Source: Leuconostoc pseudomesenteroides KCTC 3652 (GTDB taxonomy: Bacteria; Bacillota; Bacilli; Lactobacillales; Lactobacillaceae). Taken from it: a stretch of DNA of 64,000 nucleotides. Location of the stretch: positions 248,001 through 312,000 of the forward strand of contig NZ_BMBP01000002.1 in NCBI RefSeq assembly GCF_014634745.1. Reading direction: 5' to 3'. The translations under genes were made by a program, and so were the position numbers. This document shows, in pieces, positions 41,758 to 50,949 of this stretch. The stretch's first letter is position 1; each line of letters begins with the position of its first letter. Under the pieces are notes generated by a model that had not been told where the DNA came from, did no database searches, and saw only the letters and a program-made list of their open reading frames with translations.

Positions 41758-43995
41758 TTAATGAAATGCGCGTTCAACATCATATACTGAAGGCAGATTA
41801 TTGAGCGCATCCATAATAACGGTTAACTGCTCAACATTACGCACGCCAATTGATAATGCCACTTGTGCCATGCCATTTTTTGTCACATGACCATTAACTG
41901 AGTTGACATATTTGGTACGCCCATTGACGCTCCGCAAAACATCGTTCAACAAACCATTGCGATTTTCTCCACGAACAGTTAGATCAGCATCATAATTAGG
42001 TTTCAAGCCAGAATCATCTTCCCATGCGACATCAACTAGCCGTTGTCCCTGTGCTTCAGCAGCACGAATGTTGGGACAGCCAAGGCGATGGACAGATATA
42101 CCACGTCCCTTTGTGATATAACCTTTTACAGCATCTCCTGGCACGGGTGTACAACAACGTCCTAATCTGACCAACAAATTATCAACGCCTGCAATCACAA
42201 TATCATCAGCAGAGGCTTTTTGACGTTTAGTAAATGCCGTTTCATCACGTTTAATGCCATGACCTTCTTCAAGCATTTCACGTTGCAACTCTTGTGCCGC
42301 TGCTTCTTGTTGTGCTTCTCTTATTTTTTCAGTGAGTTTATTGACAACACCAGGTAAGGCAACATCGCCAAAACCAATCGCAGCTAGCATATCATCAGAT
42401 GAATGATAGTGCATTTTTTCGGAGACTTCCTGAATATTGTCTGCCGTTAATATATCATTGACATTATAGCCACCATCTTTGATGCTGTTACTCAATAATT
42501 CTCGAGCTGCTTCAATATTATCATCACGATCAAGTTGCTTAAAATACTGCTTAATTTTATTACGAGCACGACGCGTTGACACAAGTTCAAGCCAATCACG
42601 ACTTGGTTTGGCATTAGCTGAGGTAGTGATTTCAATAATGTCACCGGTTTTAATTTTATAATCCAGCGGCACAATACGACCATTAACTTTTGCACCTGTG
42701 GTTTTAATGCCCACATTTGTATGAATTGAAAAAGCCATATCTAATGGTCCAGCACCTTTTGCCAGTTCAAACACGTCTCCTCGCGGTGTGAAAGCATAAA
42801 CACGATCCGAAAATAGATCGCCTTGCACGCTGTCCATAAAATCTTCAGCATTTTTAGCATTCTCTTGAAGCTCTAAGATACCTTGTATCACATTCAGCGT
42901 CTGTTCACTTTTATCTTTGACATTTGCCTCTTTATTAGAACCCTTATTTTGTTTATAGGCCCAATGCGCTGCCACACCAAACTCGGCAACTTCATGCATA
43001 TGGTGAGTTCTAATTTGAACCTCTAAGGGGCGCCCACCAGGTCCAATAACAGTAGTATGTAAACTTTGATAGCCGTTAGCTTTCGGTAGCGCGATATAGT
43101 CCTTGAATCGACCAGGAATTGGGGTCCATTTAGAATGAATAGCACCTAACACAGCATAAGTATCTGGAATAGAATCGGTTAAAATCCGGACAGCTGACAA
43201 ATCGTAAATTTCTTCAAACGCCTTGTGTTTGTCAGTCATTTTACGATAGATTGAATAAATATGTTTTGGTCTACCATAGACCTCGACATCTTGTAATTCC
43301 AACTCTTGAATCGCATTCTCGATTTCTTGAACAGCTTCGTTGACATAGCTAATCCGCTCATCACGTTTCATATTCATCAAGGAAGCAATGCGATGATATT
43401 GTTCAGGATTGATAAAGCTTAATGATAAATCTTCTAATTCCCACTTGATGGCACTAATTCCTAAACGATCAGCCAATGGCGCATAGATATCAAGCGTTTC
43501 ATTGGCAATTCTCTTTTGCTTGTCATCACGCAGCGCACCAAGTGTCCGCATGTTATGCAAACGGTCAGCCAGCTTAACAATAATCACTCGAATATCTTTT
43601 GACATTGCCAAAAGTAATTTACGATGATTTTCAGCCAGTTGTTCTTGTGAACTTTGATATTGAATTTTACTAATTTTGGTTACGCCATCAATAATTTGAG
43701 CAATTGTGTCACCAAAACGTGCTTGGACATCCGCCAACGTGGCAGGCGTGTCCTCTACAACATCATGTAAGTAACCTGAAATAACTGTGGCGGTATCCAT
43801 TTTTAATTCAGCTAAGATACCCGCAACTTGAATTGGATGAATGATGTAAGGTTGCCCTGATTTGCGCTTTTGTGTCTTATGCAAATCTGTTGCCCACTCA
43901 TAGGCTGCTTTCACTTTTTCAGCATCCTCGCTTGACATGTATTCATTCACCATATCAAGCACTTCTTGTCCAGTATAATCTTTTGTTCTTGCCAT
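41758..43995 (-). CDS. rel: Bifunctional (p)ppGpp synthetase/hydrolase Rel
   Basis: 745 residues. It has an intact hydrolase domain (HPIQVAGILAELKMDTATVI and HDVVEDT near 70-90), synthetase domain (KANGYQSLHTTVIGPGGRPL near 305 and EVAEFGVAAHWAYK), TGS domain (about 395-460) and a C-terminal ACT domain (about 670-745). It makes (p)ppGpp in response to uncharged tRNA on the ribosome and also degrades it. The start is ATG 43995 (MARTKDYTG) or a GTG seven codons earlier; neither has a strong ribosome site, so I choose the ATG. Confidence 0.97.
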   Translation of the reverse strand: MARTKDYTGQEVLDMVNEYMSSEDAEKVKAAYEWATDLHKTQKRKSGQPYIIHPIQVAGILAELKMDTATVISGYLHDVVEDTPATLADVQARFGDTIAQIIDGVTKISKIQYQSSQEQLAENHRKLLLAMSKDIRVIIVKLADRLHNMRTLGALRDDKQKRIANETLDIYAPLADRLGISAIKWELEDLSLSFINPEQYHRIASLMNMKRDERISYVNEAVQEIENAIQELELQDVEVYGRPKHIYSIYRKMTDKHKAFEEIYDLSAVRILTDSIPDTYAVLGAIHSKWTPIPGRFKDYIALPKANGYQSLHTTVIGPGGRPLEVQIRTHHMHEVAEFGVAAHWAYKQNKGSNKEANVKDKSEQTLNVIQGILELQENAKNAEDFMDSVQGDLFSDRVYAFTPRGDVFELAKGAGPLDMAFSIHTNVGIKTTGAKVNGRIVPLDYKIKTGDIIEITTSANAKPSRDWLELVSTRRARNKIKQYFKQLDRDDNIEAARELLSNSIKDGGYNVNDILTADNIQEVSEKMHYHSSDDMLAAIGFGDVALPGVVNKLTEKIREAQQEAAAQELQREMLEEGHGIKRDETAFTKRQKASADDIVIAGVDNLLVRLGRCCTPVPGDAVKGYITKGRGISVHRLGCPNIRAAEAQGQRLVDVAWEDDSGLKPNYDADLTVRGENRNGLLNDVLRSVNGRTKYVNSVNGHVTKNGMAQVALSIGVRNVEQLTVIMDALNNLPSVYDVERAFH

Positions 43996-44249
43996 ATCAT
44001 TACTCTGTAAGCGCACATAATATCACTTTTTGGCGCTCACTTCCCTTCATATAATCAGGAAGATACTTCACTATTTTTAAAACCGCAAAATACCTTAATA
44101 ACGCTTTTTAAACGTACATCAATTATAATCAAAATTTAATCTATTCACAAGTCAAGGTTTAAAATGTGCACATTTTAACATTTAGGGATAGAATGGAATA
44201 ATAGTTTATATCATTTTATAACACACTAAGTTAAGGAGGTCGCGTATCG

Positions 44250-44312
44250 ATGATGTTACGTCTAAGGTTCACCCTTAACAACACATCGTTTTTAATAGTA
44301 TTAATCGCTTAA
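44250..44312 (+). CDS. Leader peptide of the MFS exporter gene, 20 aa
   Basis: MMLRLRFTLNNTSFLIVLIA, with a near-perfect AAGGAGGT ribosome site (44233-44240). The peptide is basic then hydrophobic, as in leader peptides of inducible antibiotic-resistance genes. Its last seven codons overlap the left arm and loop of a hairpin, and it ends 26 bases before the exporter start, which lacks its own ribosome site. Confidence 0.65.
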   Translation: MMLRLRFTLNNTSFLIVLIA

Positions 44313-44324
44313 ATTTACTATTAA
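44292..44324 (+). promoter_or_regulatory. Hairpin between leader peptide and MFS exporter
   Basis: TTAATAGTA (44292-44300) and TACTATTAA (44316-44324) form a perfect 9-bp stem with a 15-base loop. The left arm lies in the leader-peptide ORF, so ribosome stalling would open the stem. Confidence 0.65.
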
Positions 44325-44338
44325 TTCGCGTAATATTT

Positions 44339-45568
44339 ATGTCTGAAAATTCTGAAAGTAATCTTTGGAAGCGTAATGTTTTTGTTCTCTGGTTTGGCGT
44401 CTTCATGACCGGAATCGCATTAAGTGAAGTAATGCCGTTTTTAGCATTATATATTGACACTTTAGGTGATTTTAGCAAAAATGAACTCACGTTTTATTCA
44501 GGTGCTGTTTTTGCTATAACGTTCTTGGTCACTGCAATCGTGTCACCATTTTGGGGAAAATTAGCAGATCGTAAAGGTCGAAAACTAATGATGCTACGAG
44601 CTGCGTTAGGAATGGCAATTGTACTATTTCTGATGGGATATGTCAGCAATGTTTGGGAACTATTCGCTTTAAGAGCATTACAAGGGGCCATGGGCGGTTT
44701 TGTATCTAACTCAAATGCTTTAATTGCCACCCAAACGCCCAAAGAGCATGCTGGTCACGCTTTAGGTATTTTGGTCACTGGTATGACAGCCGGCAATCTA
44801 CTCGGGCCATTGTTCGGTGGTACACTAGCTTCACTTGTCTCCTATCGAATGTCATTTCACATCACGGGTGTGATTTTATTTCTGGTTTTCCTGTTGACGC
44901 TATTTTTAGTTAAGGAAGAACCTGTTAAAATATCACCTCGAACCGCTCGTGCTTCCACAGCACAACTCTGGCAAGCTGTTCCAAATAAACAACTTATTCT
45001 AGGTTTATTCATCACGACCATGTTAGTACAAACTGTGAATACGTCAATTAATCCCATCGTGAGTTTGTTTGTCCGTGAATTAACGCATAACGCTTCTAAT
45101 ACGACGTTCATCGCTGGTGTAGTCGCTGCCATGCCTGGTATTGCAACGGTTATAGCCGCCCCACAATTTGGAAAAATTGGAGATCGTGTTGGTACTGACC
45201 GCATGATTAAAATCGGGTTCATGATTGCCGTTGTTGCGTTTGTACCAACGGCATTCGTCACTAGTATTTTCATGCTAATGGTCTTTAGATTTATTGTCGG
45301 TATAAGCGATGCGACCATGTTACCTGCCGTGCAAACCATGTTAACTAAAAATTCGCCAATGGCCATGACTAGCCGAATTTTTAGTTATAATCAGAGTTTT
45401 CAAGCTGTTGGTAGTGTGATGGGACCTATGTTTGGCGCCTTGATTGCTAGTATGTTTGATTACCGAGGCATTTTTATCTTCAGTGCGCTACTAATTGTTC
45501 TCAATGCCATTTTATTTAACTTTAACGTCAAATCGCTCAAAAAAGATGAGAGTGCAACAAAAGCCTAA
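44339..45568 (+). CDS. Multidrug efflux MFS transporter, PmrA-like
   Basis: 409 residues with twelve predicted membrane helices and the DHA1 motif A, GKLADRKGRKLMM (about 79-91), between helices 2 and 3; GNLLGPLFGGTLAS (about 161-174) is the motif C found in exporters. It is closest in form to PmrA/TetA-type proton antiporters that export drugs. The ATG at 44339 has no Shine-Dalgarno sequence, so expression probably depends on the leader peptide. It ends in a terminator that includes its own stop codon. Confidence 0.93.
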   Translation: MSENSESNLWKRNVFVLWFGVFMTGIALSEVMPFLALYIDTLGDFSKNELTFYSGAVFAITFLVTAIVSPFWGKLADRKGRKLMMLRAALGMAIVLFLMGYVSNVWELFALRALQGAMGGFVSNSNALIATQTPKEHAGHALGILVTGMTAGNLLGPLFGGTLASLVSYRMSFHITGVILFLVFLLTLFLVKEEPVKISPRTARASTAQLWQAVPNKQLILGLFITTMLVQTVNTSINPIVSLFVRELTHNASNTTFIAGVVAAMPGIATVIAAPQFGKIGDRVGTDRMIKIGFMIAVVAFVPTAFVTSIFMLMVFRFIVGISDATMLPAVQTMLTKNSPMAMTSRIFSYNQSFQAVGSVMGPMFGALIASMFDYRGIFIFSALLIVLNAILFNFNVKSLKKDESATKA

Positions 45569-45597
45569 ACATGTCATCTCATGTTTAGGCTTTTTTA
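45563..45597. terminator. Terminator of the MFS gene (shared with the convergent gene)
   Basis: GCCTAAACATG (45563-45573) and CATGTTTAGGC (45580-45590): perfect 11-bp stem, six T on the right and four on the opposite strand. Confidence 0.92.
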
Positions 45598-45881
45598 TAT
45601 GGTAATAACAAATCATTATCAACAGTTTCGGATGTCCATCGTTGCATTGGCGTGTAGGCATGGCGTTGATTAAAAGGCAAGTTTTCCACTGCTATCACAG
45701 CAATAGTTTGGTTATTTTCAGTCAAAAAAACTTGTCCAAAGCTAACGTACTTACCTTTTGTATGCTTACCTGTTCGCCAAATATTTGGCTTGGCGTCCTT
45801 TTTTGGCACGTATCGTCCAGAAGCATTTTGTTCAACTATAATACCGGTGTACAGATATGTTTCATATTTTGATTTATTCAT
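45585..45881 (-). CDS. Hypothetical protein, 98 aa, coupled to the CarB-like gene
   Basis: Unknown 98-residue protein, basic and rich in Thr, Tyr and Lys, with a predicted beta-strand core (KYVSFGQVFLTENNQTIAVI, about 44-63). It starts inside the end of the CarB-like gene (eight-base overlap), so it is translated with it and probably works with or after it. No family is recognised. It is the last gene of the rluD-pyrR-carA'-carB' series. Confidence 0.7.
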   Translation of the reverse strand: MNKSKYETYLYTGIIVEQNASGRYVPKKDAKPNIWRTGKHTKGKYVSFGQVFLTENNQTIAVIAVENLPFNQRHAYTPMQRWTSETVDNDLLLPYKKA

Positions 45882-48375
45882 CGTATTTAATGCCTACCCC
45901 AATTTCAAATCGCGTACCATCAATTGTTTGTGTCGGCTGTAAGTGTAAAGCATAATTAATATCTGAAGCAATCATAGCAACATCTGCCTGCAAAATTAAT
46001 TTATTCACATTTACTAATAGTTCATTGTCCTGTAACGTCATTCTTGACAACAAAGCTCTCACTGTCATACGCAACCACTGCACTTGCATCACTTTACTCA
46101 TAAACGCAACTTGGCCAAATGGCATTGGTCGCAACCACGTATCATGTGATATATCGGGCACATCAACATGCTTGACCCATTCTGACGTATCTTGATACCA
46201 AATCACTTGATAAACACCAGGATTTTCTAAGTGTGTTTGTGCTAGCTGAATTGGCAGTTGTGCAATTTCTGGTACAATACGAAGCTCACCAGTCATGTGT
46301 TGTGTAATATTGATTGGATAAATGTTGTGCCCATCAGAAAAGACATTGAGAGCAAATTCTGTTTCAGTATCATCTGGACCATTCGGCACATGTTTTTCTT
46401 TTGGCAAAATTAAGACATTTTGCTTTAAATCAGTTAAAGCATCAATCAGTTTACGTCGATTACCAGGTACAATGATAGCAATTGGTTTTTCAAGCGCCAC
46501 TACTTTCATGACATCTGATATCTCTAAGGGTTCCAGATACTGCTTGTCGGCCAAATTTTGTAGTAAGGTAGCATCACTTGCATTATTATTCATAATTACG
46601 GTGTGATATTGTAAACGTCTTAATTCCGACAAAACAATCGTGGTTGCATAACCACCAGCGGCTGCATCGCCCATTCGGAATGCACCACTACCAATAACTA
46701 AGACAGTATCGTCACTCACCGGCAATGATTCATTTTCCTCTTCGTAAGTTGCATAATATTGTCTAGCGTTTTCTGGAAATTCACCAGCAGATGGTTCTAA
46801 TGCTTTAAAAGTTGGTTCAATATGATTTTCGTGTGCCAATGTTGCGATATTTTTGAAATTAGTCTGCCAGAATCGTGCTAACAAGCCGTCTGACAAACCA
46901 TACTTTTTTGCACGGCGCAACGCTTCAACACTGTCAGCTTGTTGTTCCACCTCTAATTCTAACTTTAATAAATGACCCAGTTGGTAGAAAAAGAATTCGT
47001 CAATATTAGTTAATTCAGCTAATTCATCAATTTCATAACCACGCTTAATCGCTTCAACTAGAAGCAACACGCGATTGTCTTCTGGATGAATTAATTGTTG
47101 AATCAACGCATCATCCGAACTATGGCTCATATTGGTTGGTGAAAAACTCGCATTATTAAAATGGGCTGAACGAATTGCTTTTTCAAGTGCTTCGATAAAT
47201 GTACGCCCAAAGCCAATTGTCGATCCAACAGATTTCTGAATACTATTGAGTTGACGATTAACTGAAACGCCTGCTTGCTCCAATTCACCGAAGGGAAAAA
47301 TTGGTAATTTGACAGTGACGTGATCCATCATCGGTTCCATCATTGCCATTTTTTTGCCAAAATCATGGGATAAAACAATTTCTTCAAGGGCAACACCCAT
47401 CGCCAAATTAATTGCAACCAACATGACAGGGTAACCTGTAACCAGCGCCATACGACTGGCCATTTGATCAATATATGGTGATATCTTGATAATATAGATA
47501 GTATTCGTCAAATCATCAACTGCAAATTGGACATGCAATACACCTCTTAAGTCTAATAAATCAGCAACCTGAAAGGCATAAAATCTCATTTTTTCTAAAA
47601 TTTGATCTGAAAGTGTTAGTGTCGGCGATACACTCAAGGAGTCAGCAGTATGGATTCCTATGGGATCCATGTCCTCGCTAGCACCGATTTGCATTTTATT
47701 GCCTCGAAAATCTCGCAATACTTCAAGACTGACTTCTTTCATACCGTTAATAGCTCTGGAAATCACGATTTCTTGTGTCATCGACTGACTTTTAGCACTA
47801 TTCACAGCTGTTTCAAATTCGTCTAATCGTTCAACAATTTGACGCGTATTTGCCTGATTTGGGTGCAAAGCCCGCACCATTAAAGGTAACTTAATTTCAC
47901 GTAGTAGTTCATTAGCATCTTCTTGTGCCTTAGCAACATGGTTCGTAATAACCGGTAATCCAGCATCAGCCATCATACTTGTCAAAACGGCCACGTTGTT
48001 AACACGCAATAGCATGTCAATAGTTAATCCTAGCGTTTGCGGTACCGGACCATCGCCGTGTGACCATGCCTGAACCGTTTGCGACCACAAACGTAACGCA
48101 CGTTCACCACCAAATAGTGGCAAAACAGTATCGATTTGATACTGTTTAATAACAGCCTTAATATTTTCAACCGTTAGTGGTTGCCAAATAGCCGTTGCTG
48201 CTAAACTTTCCAACGATAATGAGTAAGGATTCTCGTCAATCAAGTAGACATTAACACCATGACCACGAAGTTCAGGCATCACTTGATAAATGGCTGCATC
48301 GTATTCTGCTTCACGACCAAAATCGTTAGCACCTGCGCCGATAAATAATACATTGTTAGCTGTGATGTTCGACAT
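45874..48375 (-). CDS. Degenerate carbamoyl-phosphate synthase large-subunit-like protein
   Basis: 833 residues; normal CarB has about 1060. The N-terminal half aligns through the pre-ATP-grasp domain and the segment RDFRGNKMQIGASEDMDPIG, but the Gly-rich nucleotide loop is replaced (ALHPNQANTRQ) and the metal-binding E-V-N-P-R motif reads YIIKISPYIDQ, losing Glu, Asn and Arg. The second half begins with a recognisable pre-ATP-grasp domain (VLVIGSGAFRMGDAA), but most of the second ATP-grasp domain is missing. There are no stops or frameshifts. It overlaps the CarA-like gene by 20 bases. It cannot be an ordinary synthase; a regulatory or structural role is inferred. Confidence 0.85.
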   Translation of the reverse strand: MSNITANNVLFIGAGANDFGREAEYDAAIYQVMPELRGHGVNVYLIDENPYSLSLESLAATAIWQPLTVENIKAVIKQYQIDTVLPLFGGERALRLWSQTVQAWSHGDGPVPQTLGLTIDMLLRVNNVAVLTSMMADAGLPVITNHVAKAQEDANELLREIKLPLMVRALHPNQANTRQIVERLDEFETAVNSAKSQSMTQEIVISRAINGMKEVSLEVLRDFRGNKMQIGASEDMDPIGIHTADSLSVSPTLTLSDQILEKMRFYAFQVADLLDLRGVLHVQFAVDDLTNTIYIIKISPYIDQMASRMALVTGYPVMLVAINLAMGVALEEIVLSHDFGKKMAMMEPMMDHVTVKLPIFPFGELEQAGVSVNRQLNSIQKSVGSTIGFGRTFIEALEKAIRSAHFNNASFSPTNMSHSSDDALIQQLIHPEDNRVLLLVEAIKRGYEIDELAELTNIDEFFFYQLGHLLKLELEVEQQADSVEALRRAKKYGLSDGLLARFWQTNFKNIATLAHENHIEPTFKALEPSAGEFPENARQYYATYEEENESLPVSDDTVLVIGSGAFRMGDAAAGGYATTIVLSELRRLQYHTVIMNNNASDATLLQNLADKQYLEPLEISDVMKVVALEKPIAIIVPGNRRKLIDALTDLKQNVLILPKEKHVPNGPDDTETEFALNVFSDGHNIYPINITQHMTGELRIVPEIAQLPIQLAQTHLENPGVYQVIWYQDTSEWVKHVDVPDISHDTWLRPMPFGQVAFMSKVMQVQWLRMTVRALLSRMTLQDNELLVNVNKLILQADVAMIASDINYALHLQPTQTIDGTRFEIGVGIKYDE

Positions 48376-49435
48376 AGTCCTCTACCGTTTCAAAAAAATC
48401 TGCAAAAACTGCTGTAGCTTCTAATGGTCCTGGCGCAGCATCAGGGAAAAACTGTACACTAAAAGCCGGATATTCACGGTGCCGCAAGCCTTGCACAGCA
48501 CCATCTACCAAATCCCGATAAGTGACAAATAACTTTTTGCGATCAATTGAGTCATTGTCAACAGCATAACCTTGCCCTTGCATCGCAAAGAAAATCTGTC
48601 TCGAAATAATTTCTTGTATTGGATGATTCATACCATGATGTTCCGACGATAGCGGTGCTAAAGTAGCATCATTGGCTAGTGCAAATAACTCATGCCCTAA
48701 TCCAATACCTAGTAATGGCGCCTTCGTTTGCAAAACACGAATTAATGTTAATACACTATCTGGTAATGAACGTGGGTCACCAGGTCCTGTCGACAGAATG
48801 ATCCCGTCAGGATCCAGCGTGAGTACCTCATCTACACTTGTTGTGTAAGGTAATACGGAAACATTGGCATCATAATCGCCTAACATTCGCAATATACCAT
48901 GTTTTAATCCAAAATCGATGACAACAATATGCCGTCCACGCCCTGGATTAGCATAAGGCTTTAGTGTTGCCGTATTTTGCACCTGCTTGTTCGTCAAGAC
49001 CGTGGCAACTAATTGATCAACAGCATGATCGTCCGCAAAATCAACGATTGTAGCCTTTTGTGGGCCAGTTTCTCGCAAATGACGAATCAATTTTCGTGTA
49101 TCTACTTGATACAATCCGGGCACGTTATGTTGCTTCAAAAAACGGTCTAAATTCATACGCCGTTGTCGATTAACAGAAACTTCTGCCAAATCGTGGACAA
49201 TCATTCCCCTGATGGCTGGTTTGACAGACTCATAAGCCTCAGCATGAATCCCTGCCGCACCAATAACAGGCATAGCAAATACAATCATTTGCCCATCATA
49301 TATTGGATCTGTAATAATTTCTTGATAACCGGTCATGGCAGTATGAAAGATGATTTCACCAAACGTAGTAGCAGGCGCACCAAAACCAAGACCTTCAAAA
49401 ACAGTCCCGTCTTCTAAGATTAAATGTCTTTTCAT
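48356..49435 (-). CDS. Degenerate carbamoyl-phosphate synthase small-subunit-like protein
   Basis: 359 residues, near normal length, from ATG 49435 (GGAG ten bases before). It follows CarA closely in the N-terminal domain (HTAMTGYQEIITDPIYDGQM, YQVDTRKLIRHLRETG) and in the class I amidotransferase fold (LSTGPGDP). The catalytic residues are gone: the nucleophile Cys of G-I-C-L-G-H is Gly245 (GIGLGHE), and the His and Glu of Q-x-H-P-E are Phe330 and Asp332 (SVQFFPDAAPGP). It therefore cannot release ammonia from glutamine. It follows pyrR by 58 bases. The role is unknown; genuine carAB genes must be elsewhere. Confidence 0.88.
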   Translation of the reverse strand: MKRHLILEDGTVFEGLGFGAPATTFGEIIFHTAMTGYQEIITDPIYDGQMIVFAMPVIGAAGIHAEAYESVKPAIRGMIVHDLAEVSVNRQRRMNLDRFLKQHNVPGLYQVDTRKLIRHLRETGPQKATIVDFADDHAVDQLVATVLTNKQVQNTATLKPYANPGRGRHIVVIDFGLKHGILRMLGDYDANVSVLPYTTSVDEVLTLDPDGIILSTGPGDPRSLPDSVLTLIRVLQTKAPLLGIGLGHELFALANDATLAPLSSEHHGMNHPIQEIISRQIFFAMQGQGYAVDNDSIDRKKLFVTYRDLVDGAVQGLRHREYPAFSVQFFPDAAPGPLEATAVFADFFETVEDYVEHHS

Positions 49436-49493
49436 AAATACCACACTCCAAAGTTATCATGGCTACACATCAAGATAACCAACAAATTTTGAT

Positions 49494-50021
49494 TTAGTGA
49501 ACAATTTCCACGGCGTCCTTGCCATCAATTTCCTGTACAAATACCTTGATTTTTTCGTTCTGAGCTGTTGGAATATTTTTCCCAACAAAATCGGCTCGAA
49601 TTGGCAATTCTCGGTGACCACGATCCACTAAAACAGCTAAAGCAATTGTTTTCGGACGACCAATATGAATTAAAGCGTCCAATGCTGCACGAATTGTTCG
49701 ACCAGTAAACAGTACATCATCAATCAACACAATATTTTTTTCAGAAATGTTTAATCGTTCAGCTTGATTTAGTCCCAAGTCATCATGATGATCTGGAATA
49801 TCATCACGAAAATTAGTAATATCAATCGCCATCACTGGAATACGCACACCTTCGAGTTGTTCTAGTCGATCAGCGATACGATGAGCCAAAAACTCACCAC
49901 GCGTTTTAATGCCAACTAAAACGAGGTCTTCCCCACCTTTGTTACGCTCAATAATTTCATACGTAATACGAGTTAGCGCTCTTTGCAAAGAGGCATTATC
50001 TAAAACTTCTTTATTTGCCAT
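49494..50021 (-). CDS. pyrR: PyrR: pyrimidine operon attenuator/uracil phosphoribosyltransferase
   Basis: 175 residues. The PRPP-binding motif [17 protein letters not shown] (about 98-114) is intact, and the RNA-binding basic residues of the family (for example [16 protein letters not shown]) are present. PyrR binds pyr mRNA leaders with UMP/UTP and causes termination. I start at the second ATG (50021), since the first is too close to AAAGG. No anti-antiterminator is visible before the CarA-like gene, so the target must be elsewhere. It starts inside the end of rluD. Confidence 0.96.
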   Translation of the reverse strand: MANKEVLDNASLQRALTRITYEIIERNKGGEDLVLVGIKTRGEFLAHRIADRLEQLEGVRIPVMAIDITNFRDDIPDHHDDLGLNQAERLNISEKNIVLIDDVLFTGRTIRAALDALIHIGRPKTIALAVLVDRGHRELPIRADFVGKNIPTAQNEKIKVFVQEIDGKDAVEIVH

Positions 50022-50949
50022 TGTTTTCATCCTTTCGAATAATAGGTGTTAATGTTGCTAACGCTTGATCAAAATAATCTGGGAGTACACTATCAAACGT
50101 TAACTGTTCAGCTGTCGTTGGCTGCGTTAATGACAAGGTCTTTGCATGTAATAACTGACCATTCAGTGAAACATTTGGTAACTTTTGTGCGTTCCCATAG
50201 ACCGGATCACCGACAATAGGGTGCCCAATATAAGTCATGTGAACACGAATTTGATGTGTACGTCCGGTTTCTAAACGAACTTTTAGCAGTGTATAGCCGA
50301 CAAACCGTTTTAAGACTTGGAAATGTGTAATTGCTTCCCTGCCGCCTTCAGTAACAGCCTGCTTTTTACGATCAACTTTATGACGTGCTAGCGGTGCCGA
50401 AATGGTGCCAGTATCTTCCTGAAATTCGCCGCGAACTAAGGCAATATAGATACGTTGATTTTTATGCGCCTTTAATTGTGCAGACAATGCTTGATGGGCG
50501 CTATCATTTTTTGCAACCATCAATAATCCACTAGTGTCACGGTCAATACGATGTACAATTCCTGGTCGAAATTCACCATTAATGGTAGACAGTGGTGAAT
50601 GATACATTAATGCGTTCACCAGTGTACCTGTCGTATGACCAGCAGCCGGATGCACAACCATACCTTGTGGTTTATTAACGACTAACAAATCATCATCTTC
50701 ATATACAATATCAAGCGGTATATTTTCAGCCAAAATTTCAGTGTCTTTAATTTCTGGCGGCGTAATTGTGACAACATCACCTGAAGATACTTTGTAAGAT
50801 CTCTTCACCTGTGTGCCGTTGACTAAAACATTGCCTTCTAAAAGCCAATCTGACAATGTTGTTCTAGAATACGGTAACGTTTCTTTTGCCAAAACGGCAT
50901 CAATGCGCCCAACCTGATCAACAATGTTAATCGTTATGTTATCTGCCAT
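50011..50949 (-). CDS. rluD: RluD-family 23S rRNA pseudouridine synthase
   Basis: 312 residues from ATG 50949 ([17 protein letters not shown]), which overlaps the end of the EbsA-like gene; an upstream start lacks a ribosome site. It has an S4 RNA-binding domain (about 14-75) and the catalytic domain with [16 protein letters not shown] (about 137-152, catalytic Asp). The family modifies helix 69 or other uridines in 23S RNA. In lactobacilli and leuconostocs it stands before pyrR, as here. Confidence 0.95.
   Translation of the reverse strand: MADNITINIVDQVGRIDAVLAKETLPYSRTTLSDWLLEGNVLVNGTQVKRSYKVSSGDVVTITPPEIKDTEILAENIPLDIVYEDDDLLVVNKPQGMVVHPAAGHTTGTLVNALMYHSPLSTINGEFRPGIVHRIDRDTSGLLMVAKNDSAHQALSAQLKAHKNQRIYIALVRGEFQEDTGTISAPLARHKVDRKKQAVTEGGREAITHFQVLKRFVGYTLLKVRLETGRTHQIRVHMTYIGHPIVGDPVYGNAQKLPNVSLNGQLLHAKTLSLTQPTTAEQLTFDSVLPDYFDQALATLTPIIRKDENNGK

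Noticed and set aside
45874-48375. Sequencing error or frameshift as explanation for the short CarB-like protein
   Set aside because: The frame is open from start to stop, both ends match CarB-like sequence, and the partner CarA-like gene shows point losses of catalytic residues that a frameshift cannot explain.
49436-49493. PyrR-binding attenuator between pyrR and the CarA-like gene
   Set aside because: The gap is only 58 bases and contains neither an anti-antiterminator-like loop nor a terminator.
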